Of a DNA stretch of 7,424 bases, positions 1 to 4,874 are shown piece by piece. The notes below the pieces were generated by a model, which was given only the letters and a program-made list of their open reading frames with translations, was not told where the DNA came from and ran no database searches. The first letter of the stretch is position 1, and each line of letters begins with the position of its first letter. This DNA comes from Friedmanniella sp. (GTDB taxonomy: Bacteria > Actinomycetota > Actinomycetes > Propionibacteriales > Propionibacteriaceae). The position numbers were made by a program, and so were the translations under genes. Where the stretch lies: assembly GCA_025964935.1 (NCBI GenBank), contig JAOPXW010000388.1, forward strand, positions 1 to 7,424, written 5' to 3'.

Positions 1-1473
1 GTCACCGGCCAGGACCAGCTCGGCGATCGCGTCGCCGGTGGACTTGTCGACGTTGCGCCAGTACTCGAAGACCCGCTCGCGGATGTCCGGCTTGACCTGG
101 CCCAGGGTCGAGGCGACGGTCGCGACCAGGCGCCCGCGCTCGGCCTCGTCCATCGTCTCGGTGACCAGGGTGTGGGCCTGCCCGAAGTCGTCGTCCTCGG
201 CCCGCAGGGTGTAGGCCGCGCGGATCATCTGGCCGTCGACCTGCCAGTTCTGGTCGGCGAACTCGTCCTTGACCACGACGGGACCGCCGACGGTGTTGGG
301 CGAGTAGACCGGCTGACCCGGGTTGTAGTCGTAGGCCATCGCGCCGTCGAAGGCGTACGTGTTGACCTCCACCTTGGGCTTGTTCACCGGCAGCTGGTGG
401 TAGTTGGCCCCGATGCGGTAGCGGTGGGTGTCGGCGTACGCGAACACCCGGCCGAGCAGCATCTTGTCCGGGCTCAGGCCGATGCCGGGGACGAGCGCGT
501 TGGGCTCGAACGCCGCCTGCTCGATCTGGGCGAAGAAGTTCTCCGGGTTCTTGTTCAGGGTCATGGTGCCGACCTTGATCAGCGGGTAGTCACCCTGCGG
601 CCAGACCTTGGTCAGGTCGAACGGGTTGAACCGGTAGGTCTTCGCGTCCTCGTACGGCATCACCTGGACGTGCAGGGTCCAGGTCGGGAAGTCGCCGGCC
701 TTGATGGACTGGAACAGGTCCCGACGGTGGGCGTCGGGGTCGGACGCGGCGGTCTTGGCCGCCTCGTCGTTGCTGAGGTTCTCCACGCCCTGGTCGGTCT
801 TGAAGTGGTACTTGACCCAGAACTGCTCGCCGGCGGCGTTGACCCACATGAAGGTGTGGGAGCCGTAGCCGTTCATGTGGCGCCACGACTTCGGGATGCC
901 CCGGTCGCTCATCAGCACGGCGACCTGGTGGGCCGACTCGGGCTGCAGGGTCCAGAAGTCCCACCGCATGTCCCAGTCCTGCAGACCGGAGTCGGGCAGC
1001 CGCTTCTGCGAACGGATGAAGTGCGGGAACTTCATGCTGTCGCGCACGAAGAAGACCGGGGTGTTGTTGCCGACGAGGTCGTAGTTGCCCTCGGTCGTGT
1101 AGAACTTCAGCGAGAAGCCACGGGGGTCGCGGACCGTGTCGGCCGAGCCCTGCTCGCCGGCGACGGTGGAGAAGCGGGCCAGCATCTCGGTCTTGACCCC
1201 GGGCTGGAACAGCGCCGCACGGGTGTACCGGCTGACGTCCTCGGTGGTCTCGAAGGTCCCGAAGGCGCCGCCGCCCTTGGCGTGCACGTTCCGCTCCGGA
1301 ACGCGCTCGCGGTTGAAGTGGGCCATCTGGTTCACGAAGTGGTAGTCGTGCAGCAGCATGGGGCCGTCCGGACCCAGGGTCAGCGACTGGTTGTCGCTGG
1401 GCGCGGGCGCTCCGGTGTCGGTGGTCGAGATCTTGGCGGGGGGGGTGCTGGGGGCGGAAAGCTCGGTAGTCAT
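1..1473 (-). CDS. katA: Monofunctional heme catalase, small-subunit type (3' end outside window)
   Basis: Cytoplasmic catalase that converts hydrogen peroxide to water and oxygen using heme b. The 491 visible codons form one continuous frame from ATG at 1473 and already cover nearly the full length of the small-subunit (clade 3-like) catalases, so only a few C-terminal residues should be missing beyond the left edge. The distal His is in [12 protein letters not shown] (His64). The distal Asn lies in [14 protein letters not shown] (about residues 132-145). The proximal heme ligand is Tyr346 in [11 protein letters not shown]. The block [20 protein letters not shown] (residues 100-119) is typical of the family. 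The start is supported by GAGAGG just upstream (1477-1482). The gene lies 86 bp downstream of furA on the same strand. I see no AT-rich palindrome in that gap, so transcription probably comes mainly from the furA promoter. Function is certain; the exact symbol (katA or catA) is a convention. Confidence 0.97.
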   Translation of the reverse strand, partial: MTTELSAPSTPPAKISTTDTGAPAPSDNQSLTLGPDGPMLLHDYHFVNQMAHFNRERVPERNVHAKGGGAFGTFETTEDVSRYTRAALFQPGVKTEMLARFSTVAGEQGSADTVRDPRGFSLKFYTTEGNYDLVGNNTPVFFVRDSMKFPHFIRSQKRLPDSGLQDWDMRWDFWTLQPESAHQVAVLMSDRGIPKSWRHMNGYGSHTFMWVNAAGEQFWVKYHFKTDQGVENLSNDEAAKTAASDPDAHRRDLFQSIKAGDFPTWTLHVQVMPYEDAKTYRFNPFDLTKVWPQGDYPLIKVGTMTLNKNPENFFAQIEQAAFEPNALVPGIGLSPDKMLLGRVFAYADTHRYRIGANYHQLPVNKPKVEVNTYAFDGAMAYDYNPGQPVYSPNTVGGPVVVKDEFADQNWQVDGQMIRAAYTLRAEDDDFGQAHTLVTETMDEAERGRLVATVASTLGQVKPDIRERVFEYWRNVDKSTGDAIAELVLAGD

Positions 1474-1559
1474 GTGCCTCTCACTTCGGTTGGGACGAAC
1501 GCGTGCGGTCGAGGATGTCGTGGGGGGACGAAGGGCCGGAGGGTCTCCGTGCCCGGGGC

Positions 1560-2093
1560 TCAGGGGTTTCCCACCTGGCTCTTGGTGACGGGCGAGGAGA
1601 CCGCCGTCGCGGGCCCTTCGACAGCGGATGGCTCTCCGGTCGGGTCGGACCGGGAGGCGGCGCAGTCGGCGCAGGTCCCCCAGTAGGTGACCTCGGCCTC
1701 CTCGACCACGAAACCCTGCGGGTCCTCCGGCACGGCACATGGGATCGACCCCATGGCGCAGGGCACGTCGAGCACCCGCTGACAACCCCGGCAGACGAGG
1801 TGGTGATGGTTGTCGCCGGTGGCGATCTCAAAACGCATGGCCGAACCGGCCGGCTCGAACCGCCGCAGGATGTCGTGCTCGGTCAGGGTGTTCAGGGTGT
1901 CGTACACAGCCTGGGTCGAGACGGACCCGATCTCGGCGCGCACCCGCGCCGCGACCTGGTCGGCCGACGCATGCGGATCCTGATGGACGACGTCCAGCAC
2001 GGCCAGCCGGGGCTGCGTCACCCGGAGCCCGGCGGCGCGCAGCCGCCCGGTCCAGGAGGGCACCTCGACAGTCCGGTTCATAGCCCCACTCAA
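1560..2093 (-). CDS. furA: Fur-family redox/metal repressor, FurA/CatR type
   Basis: Probable Fe- or Mn-dependent, peroxide-responsive repressor of the adjacent catalase gene. The N-terminal winged helix covers about residues 15-88, with [13 protein letters not shown] at the start and the recognition region [12 protein letters not shown] (59-70). The dimerisation and metal domain has [10 protein letters not shown] (95-104) and a second CxxC at 141-144, so both structural zinc CxxC pairs are intact. Two further Cys (112, 119) sit in [10 protein letters not shown], a pattern I associate with the actinobacterial FurA/CatR branch that regulates catalase-peroxidase or catalase. Two starts are possible: TTG at 2093, preceded at good spacing by AGGAAG (2098-2103), or ATG at 2081, four codons in, with a poorer ribosome site. 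Residues 145-177 after the last CxxC form a Ser/Pro/Thr-rich tail that makes the protein longer than the usual ~150 residues. The family is certain; katA as target is inferred from gene order and the operator upstream. Confidence 0.93.
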   Translation of the reverse strand: MSGAMNRTVEVPSWTGRLRAAGLRVTQPRLAVLDVVHQDPHASADQVAARVRAEIGSVSTQAVYDTLNTLTEHDILRRFEPAGSAMRFEIATGDNHHHLVCRGCQRVLDVPCAMGSIPCAVPEDPQGFVVEEAEVTYWGTCADCAASRSDPTGEPSAVEGPATAVSSPVTKSQVGNP

Positions 2094-2099
2094 CCACTC

Positions 2100-2120
2100 T
2101 TCCTGGAATCATTCAAGAAA
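2100..2120. promoter_or_regulatory. Putative Fur/PerR-type operator in front of furA
   Basis: On the plus strand, half-sites TTCCTGGAAT and ATTCAAGAAA flank a single C and match as an inverted repeat at 8 of 10 positions. The core CTGGAAT-C-ATTCAAG has the 7-1-7 layout and the AT-N-AT centre of the Bacillus PerR box (TTATAATNATTATAA). It is a distinctly AT-rich island in GC-rich DNA. It ends 6 bp before the TTG start of furA and 18 bp before the ATG, covering the likely ribosome site. This position fits autorepression of furA and repression of katA. Binding is inferred from sequence and position. Confidence 0.7.
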
Positions 2121-2151
2121 ATGCCAGGCCGAACCCACTGTCCCCGGTCGG

Positions 2152-2334
2152 TCAGTCGTCGTTCCACCGCGGGTCGTGGTCGTAGGACTCGTTGCGCTCC
2201 TCGACCTTCTGCAGCGCGCTCTCCGCGGCCTCGCGGGAGGCGTACGGGCCCAGCCGGTCCGCACTTTTGCCGGCCTTGCTGTCCTGCACCGCCGACTTGG
2301 TCTTGAGGTCGAACCACCACTGGTCGTCTGCCAT
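2152..2334 (-). CDS. Small SPOR-like protein (60 aa)
   Basis: A 60-residue soluble acidic protein beginning MADDQWWFDLKTKSAV. It resembles the short SPOR-domain-annotated proteins common in actinobacteria, which carry an aromatic N-terminal strand and a GPYxxxxxAExAL segment; here it is DRLGPYASREAAESAL (26-41). The tail is rich in Asp and Asn (ESYDHDPRWNDD). Classical SPOR domains of about 70 residues bind peptidoglycan denuded of stem peptides, but this protein has no signal peptide or membrane segment, so a septal role is not supported. Its function is unknown to me. The start is the ATG at 2334, preceded by GGAAAGG with 8-nt spacing; an in-frame start at 2376 would add 14 Gly/Ser/Thr-rich residues and lacks such a site. 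The gene is co-directional with furA, 58 bp upstream of it, and divergent from map. Confidence 0.8.
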   Translation of the reverse strand: MADDQWWFDLKTKSAVQDSKAGKSADRLGPYASREAAESALQKVEERNESYDHDPRWNDD

Positions 2335-2381
2335 GGTCTGCGCCTTTCCGGTCCCGGACGGCCCCGTTGCCGCCACAGACG

Positions 2382-2387
2382 AATCTA
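2382..2387 (-). promoter_or_regulatory. -10 element of the SPOR-gene promoter
   Basis: TAGATT on the minus strand fits TANNNT and would give a transcript starting near 2375, with a leader of about 40 nt that contains the ribosome site. No TTGAC-like -35 is evident at 17-18 bp; that position is taken by the edge of the perfect palindrome at 2394-2408. Confidence 0.45.
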
Positions 2388-2393
2388 CCGAGG

Positions 2394-2408
2394 ACCACTG
2401 ACAGTGGT
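2394..2408. promoter_or_regulatory. Perfect 15-bp inverted repeat, candidate operator
   Basis: ACCACTG-A-CAGTGGT is a perfect 7-1-7 palindrome in the 145-bp space between the divergent SPOR and map genes. It lies just upstream of the putative SPOR -10 box, where a -35 would be, and about 60 bp upstream of the map -10 box. Its sequence is unrelated to the Fur-like box before furA, so it would belong to a different regulator. No regulator can be named. Confidence 0.45.
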
Positions 2409-2467
2409 GGCCGGTAGGCCGTCTCGACCGCCGCCCCGCGGGCTCTCGAGGCGGGCGGGGGCGGGCA

Positions 2468-2473
2468 TATCAT
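2468..2473 (+). promoter_or_regulatory. -10 element of map, implying a leaderless mRNA
   Basis: TATCAT fits the actinobacterial TANNNT -10 consensus and ends 6 nt before the GTG start of map. Transcription would therefore start at, or within a base of, the start codon. There is no Shine-Dalgarno sequence in front of this GTG, which agrees with leaderless translation. No clear -35 is visible. Confidence 0.6.
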
Positions 2474-2479
2474 CACCGC

Positions 2480-3328
2480 GTGCCGCCCGTCCTGCCCGCG
2501 CCCACCACGCCCCGCCGCCGGGTTCCGGCTTCCCTGGCCCGCCCCGAGTACGTCGACCGGCCGGCCCCTGCGGCGTACACGGGACCCGACGTCCAGAGCG
2601 CCGAGACGATCGAGAAGATGCGAGTGGCCGGCCGGATCGCCGCCCAGGCCCTGCAGGCCGCCGCGGCCGTGCTGGCGCCGGGCGTCACCACCGACGCCGT
2701 CGACGCGGTGGCCCACGAGTTCCTGCTCGACCACCACGCCTACCCCTCGACCCTGGGCTACCGGGGGTTCCCGAAGTCCTGCTGCACGTCGGTGAACGAG
2801 GTCATCTGCCACGGCATCCCCGACCAGCGTCCGCTGGCCGACGGCGACCTGGTCAGCATCGACATCACCGCGTACGTGGACGGGGTGCACGGCGACAACT
2901 GCGGTACCTACGGGGTGGGCGAGCTCGACGAGGCGTCCCGGCTGCTGACCGAGCGGACCGCGGAGGCTCTCGCCCGGGCCGTCCGGGCCGTGCGGCCGGG
3001 TCGTCAGGTGAACGTCATCGGTCGGGTCATCGAGAGCTACGCCCGACGGTTCCGCTACGGCGTCGTCAGGGACTACACCGGCCACGGGGTGCACAGCACG
3101 TTCCACTCCGGCCTGGTCATCCCGCACTACGACGAGCCCGCGTACGCGACCGTCATCAGGCCGGGGATGACCTTCACGATCGAGCCGATGCTGACCCTCG
3201 GCACCGCCGACTGGTACGCCTGGGACGACGGCTGGACGGTGCTGACCGCCGACGGCAGCCGGTGCGCCCAGTTCGAGCACACGCTGGTGGTGACCGGCAC
3301 CGGGAGCGAGATCCTCACCCTGCCCTAG
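2480..3328 (+). CDS. map: Methionine aminopeptidase, type Ic (MapB-like)
   Basis: Cytosolic M24A metalloprotease that removes the initiator Met from nascent proteins. It has 282 residues. All five dimetal ligands are visible: Asp128 and Asp139 in [16 protein letters not shown], His202 in [12 protein letters not shown], Glu235 in FTIEPML, and Glu266 in QFEHTLVVT. The substrate-site His is His111 in VICHGIP. The numbering is offset by three from the Mycobacterium tuberculosis MetAP1c ligands as I recall them. The first ~40 residues form a Pro/Arg-rich extension ([13 protein letters not shown]) typical of the type Ic class and thought to contact the ribosome. GTG at 2480 is chosen because this extension is family-typical and a -10 box is positioned for a leaderless transcript. 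It is divergent from the SPOR gene, with rnpB downstream on the same strand. Confidence 0.96.
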   Translation: MPPVLPAPTTPRRRVPASLARPEYVDRPAPAAYTGPDVQSAETIEKMRVAGRIAAQALQAAAAVLAPGVTTDAVDAVAHEFLLDHHAYPSTLGYRGFPKSCCTSVNEVICHGIPDQRPLADGDLVSIDITAYVDGVHGDNCGTYGVGELDEASRLLTERTAEALARAVRAVRPGRQVNVIGRVIESYARRFRYGVVRDYTGHGVHSTFHSGLVIPHYDEPAYATVIRPGMTFTIEPMLTLGTADWYAWDDGWTVLTADGSRCAQFEHTLVVTGTGSEILTLP

Positions 3329-3334
3329 CCCGAC

Positions 3335-3354
3335 GGCCGGGGTCGGAGCCGGCC
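3335..3354 (+). terminator. Weak hairpin after map, possible terminator
   Basis: GGCCGG (3335-3340) and CCGGCC (3349-3354) form a perfect 6-bp GC stem around an 8-nt loop, starting 7 bp after the map stop codon. No T-run follows, so it may be a U-less actinobacterial terminator or merely a GC-rich coincidence. Confidence 0.3.
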
Positions 3355-3355
3355 C

Positions 3356-3383
3356 GGAGCAGGAGGCGCGGAGCAGGAGGCGC
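3356..3383 (+). repeat. 14-bp perfect tandem duplication upstream of rnpB
   Basis: GGAGCAGGAGGCGC occurs twice with no gap (3356-3369 and 3370-3383). The duplication lies between map and rnpB, and the second copy ends just where the -35 region of the rnpB promoter should be. It is probably a slippage duplication, and might change promoter spacing or strength. Confidence 0.8.
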
Positions 3384-3403
3384 GCGGCCGGACCGCACTC
3401 CGA

Positions 3404-3409
3404 TACGCT
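3404..3409 (+). promoter_or_regulatory. -10 element of the rnpB promoter
   Basis: TACGCT fits TANNNT and ends 8 nt before position 3418, the first base of the P1 helix of RNase P RNA, so the predicted start and the RNA end agree. A canonical -35 is not recognisable 17 bp upstream, where the sequence is GC-rich. Confidence 0.55.
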
Positions 3410-3417
3410 GGACGACG

Positions 3418-3805
3418 GACGAGTCGGTCAGGCGGTCGCGGTCGCTGGCAACAGCGGTCGAGGAAAGTCCGGACTCCACAGAGCACGGTGGTGGGTAACG
3501 CCCACCCGGGGTGACCCGCGGGACAGTGCCACAGAGAAGAGACCGCCTCCGGCTCGCGCCGGAGGTAAGGGTGAAACGGCGGTGTAAGAGACCACCAGCG
3601 CCCCAGGTGACTGGGGCGGCTCGGTAAACCCCACCCGGAGCAAGACCAAAAGGACGCGTACGCGCGTCTGCGGAAGCGTTCGAGGGCTGCTCGCCCGAGC
3701 TTCCGGGTAGGTCGCACCAGGCCGCTGGCAACAGCGGTCGCAGATGGATGATCGCCCGGCCGCCTCACGGCGGTCGACAGAATCCGGCTTATCGACCGAC
3801 TCGTC
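3418..3805 (+). ncRNA. rnpB: RNase P RNA, bacterial class A
   Basis: Catalytic RNA that cleaves 5' leaders from precursor tRNAs together with the protein RnpA. The ends are defined by a perfect 12-bp P1 helix (3418-3429 with 3794-3805). P2 pairs 3431-3437 with 3750-3756 through one G-U pair. The 5' conserved block around P4 is visible as GAGGAAAGTCCGGACTCC (3460-3477), and its 3' partner as ACAGAATCCGGCTTAT (3777-3792). A P12 hairpin pairs 3546-3553 with 3558-3565 under a TCGC loop. AGAGACCACCAGCG lies at 3587-3600. GGTAAACCCC (3623-3632) matches the P15 loop that pairs with the tRNA CCA end. P3 and P18 hairpins both carry GCAA tetraloops, and a P19 stem (3759-3764 with 3769-3774) is present. 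Length is about 388 nt, normal for class A. Open frames that cross it are not genes. The hairpin element 22 bp downstream may affect its 3' end. Confidence 0.97.
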
Positions 3806-3826
3806 CCCTCCCCCGCACCACCGCTG

Positions 3827-3880
3827 GAGTTCTGGCGAGGATCCGGCTCGGTACTCCACACCGAATCCTCGCCAGAACTC
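3827..3880. repeat. 54-bp hairpin repeat element, copy 1
   Basis: The arms GAGTTCTGGCGAGGATCCGG (3827-3846) and CCGAATCCTCGCCAGAACTC (3861-3880) pair over 20 positions with one mismatch around the 14-nt loop CTCGGTACTCCACA. A second copy at 4238-4291 matches at 50 of 54 positions in the same orientation, and both are preceded by CGCTG. The pairing is much stronger than an ordinary GC-rich coincidence and the sequence is shared, so this is a dispersed repeat family (REP- or MITE-like). I do not recognise it as a named element. It begins 22 bp after the rnpB P1 helix and could act as a terminator or 3' stabiliser, though no T-run follows. Confidence 0.85.
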
Positions 3881-3893
3881 GGCGGGCCGGGTT

Positions 3894-4173
3894 TCAACCC
3901 AGGGAACGGAGCCGGCGGGCGGGCAGCGCACACCCGAGCGCCCCGGCCGCGAGGATCCCGAACCTCCGCACGCCCAGACCCGCCGCGGCCACCGCGTCCG
4001 CGGGTCGCTTCACCGGGTTGGAGTAGAGCAGCCGGGCGGGTCGACCCCGCGCCGAGGGCGACCGGCACCTCACCCGGGCCGGCCACGTCGAAGCGGCAGC
4101 CCACCGCAGCCAGGGCGGCGACCAGCTCCGGGTGCGCAGGCGGGGCGGGCAGCGAGACGGGGATGGTGGTCAT
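3894..4173 (-). pseudogene. Remnant of a type III PLP-dependent decarboxylase
   Basis: From ATG at 4173 the minus strand reads HPELVAALAAVGCRFDVA and then GPGEVPVALGAG. After a frame change near 4030-4045 it reads LLYSNPVKRPADAVAAAGLGVRRFGI, then diverges and ends at TGA 3894-3896. These segments, in this order and spacing, match the first half of the alanine-racemase-fold barrel of ornithine/diaminopimelate-type decarboxylases (AxAGCxFDVASxGE, then YSNPVK, then GVRRF). Adding one G at each of two points would restore GAGVDPARLLYSNPVK. The N-terminal strand with the PLP-binding Lys (normally just before HPELV) and the whole C-terminal two-thirds, including the second barrel half and the Cys/Asp active-site region, are missing. 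It is bracketed by two hairpin repeats. An 8-G run that can fold with the following C-run lies just upstream (4185-4201). The family call rests on remembered motifs. Confidence 0.65.
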
Positions 4174-4237
4174 GGGGCGGCCTCGGGGGGGGTTGCCCCC
4201 CAAGAGCCCCGCGCCGTCCGCCACCCCGATCACGCTG

Positions 4238-4291
4238 GAGTTCTGGCGAAGATCCGGCTCGGTACTCCACGCCGGATCCTCGCCAGAACCC
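4238..4291. repeat. 54-bp hairpin repeat element, copy 2
   Basis: The arms GAGTTCTGGCGAAGATCCGG (4238-4257) and CCGGATCCTCGCCAGAACCC (4272-4291) pair with two mismatches around the loop CTCGGTACTCCACG (4258-4271). The loop sequence, which is not self-complementary, shows that this copy is in the same orientation as copy 1. It ends 8 bp from the arfB stop codon, so from the minus strand it sits directly at the 3' end of arfB. Differences from copy 1 fall mostly in the arms and are not compensatory. Confidence 0.85.
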
Positions 4292-4299
4292 GGCTGCAG

Positions 4300-4740
4300 T
4301 CAGCCCGTCGGACGGCTCCGGTCGGCCTTGGTCCGGGCGCGCTGCTTCTTGGCGTCCAGCCGCCGCTCGACCGACCCCCGCGTCGGCCGGGTGGCCCGTC
4401 GGCGCGGCGGCGGCGGGGCGAGCGCCTCCCGCAGCTGCTGGGCCAGCCGGCGACGGGCGGCCTCCCGGTTGCGGAGCTGGGCGCGGTACTCCGACGCGGT
4501 CACGACCACCGCACCGCCGACCAGGTCCGGCGCGAGCCGGGTCAGCAGCCGCGTCCGCAGGTGCTCACTCAGCCCCGCGACGGCCGTCGACGCCCCGGGG
4601 ACCCAGCGCAGCTCGACCCGGCTGTCGGTGGTGTTGACCCCCTGCCCGCCGGGACCCGACGACCTGGAGAACCGCCACCCGAGCTCGTCGGCGGGGACCA
4701 CGAGGGTGTCGCTGACGTGCAGGGGCGCCTCGATGCTCAT
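4300..4740 (-). CDS. arfB: Alternative ribosome-rescue factor / peptidyl-tRNA hydrolase (YaeJ family)
   Basis: Releases peptides from ribosomes stalled on mRNAs without a stop codon, backing up tmRNA. The 146-residue protein is close to E. coli ArfB (140). The catalytic GGQ is at residues 31-33 inside SSGPGGQGVNTTDSRVELRW, the universal class I release-factor hydrolase loop. A single compact domain of ~105 residues is followed by a basic tail (RRRATRPTRGSVERRLDAKK and beyond, from about 113) that in ArfB occupies the empty mRNA channel. There is no codon-recognition domain, which separates it from RF1/RF2. The start is ATG at 4740 because the family N-terminus (SIEAPLHVSDTLVVPADEL) begins there; an upstream in-frame ATG at 4866 would add unrelated Arg/Gly-rich sequence. 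The ribosome site is weak (GGACGG). It is divergent from the glycosylase gene, with 134 bp between starts. Confidence 0.93.
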   Translation of the reverse strand: MSIEAPLHVSDTLVVPADELGWRFSRSSGPGGQGVNTTDSRVELRWVPGASTAVAGLSEHLRTRLLTRLAPDLVGGAVVVTASEYRAQLRNREAARRRLAQQLREALAPPPPRRRATRPTRGSVERRLDAKKQRARTKADRSRPTG

Positions 4741-4874
4741 CGGGCCGGGCCGTCCACGTGCTGCCTTCCGCCGGGGCCGTCGGTCGGCCGTCCCCGCCCC
4801 GAGGGACGGTCGCTGTCCCATCCATCCTGGCGTACGCGTCCAGCAGGTTTCCCTGCCTGGGCACACTGGTCGGC

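Noticed and set aside
1474..1559. Separate katA promoter or second Fur box in the furA-katA gap
   Set aside because: The 86 bp hold no AT-rich palindrome and no convincing TANNNT box at a useful distance; only the ribosome site is clear.
172..1686. Long plus-strand open frame (504 codons) over the catalase region
   Set aside because: It is antisense to katA, whose minus-strand frame shows all catalase motifs. The translation is a low-complexity Val/Gly/Leu-rich sequence produced by GC-biased codon positions.
2176..3498. Plus-strand open frame (440 codons) overlapping map and rnpB
   Set aside because: It is an alternate frame of map, Arg/Pro/Gly-rich, and runs into structured rnpB; no motif was recognised.
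3325..4233. Minus-strand open frame running through rnpB and the decarboxylase remnant
   Set aside because: Its left part is antisense to RNase P RNA and its right part uses only one of the two frames that carry decarboxylase similarity, so it is not an intact gene.
3827..4291. Paired hairpins read as terminal inverted repeats of one insertion sequence
   Set aside because: The two copies are in the same orientation, each is itself a complete palindrome, and nothing like a transposase lies between them.
3827..4291. CRISPR-like array
   Set aside because: There are only two repeats, 357 bp apart, with pseudogene sequence between them, and no cas genes in the window.
4484..4492. CGGTACTCC inside arfB, matching part of the hairpin-element loop
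   Set aside because: It is only 9 bp, without the arms, inside conserved coding sequence. This is a chance match and not a third copy.
4803..4860. Short hairpins (GGGAC/GTCCC and GCAGG/CCTGC) between arfB and the glycosylase gene
   Set aside because: They are five-bp stems in GC-rich DNA with no conserved motif. They are expected by chance and not supported as regulatory.
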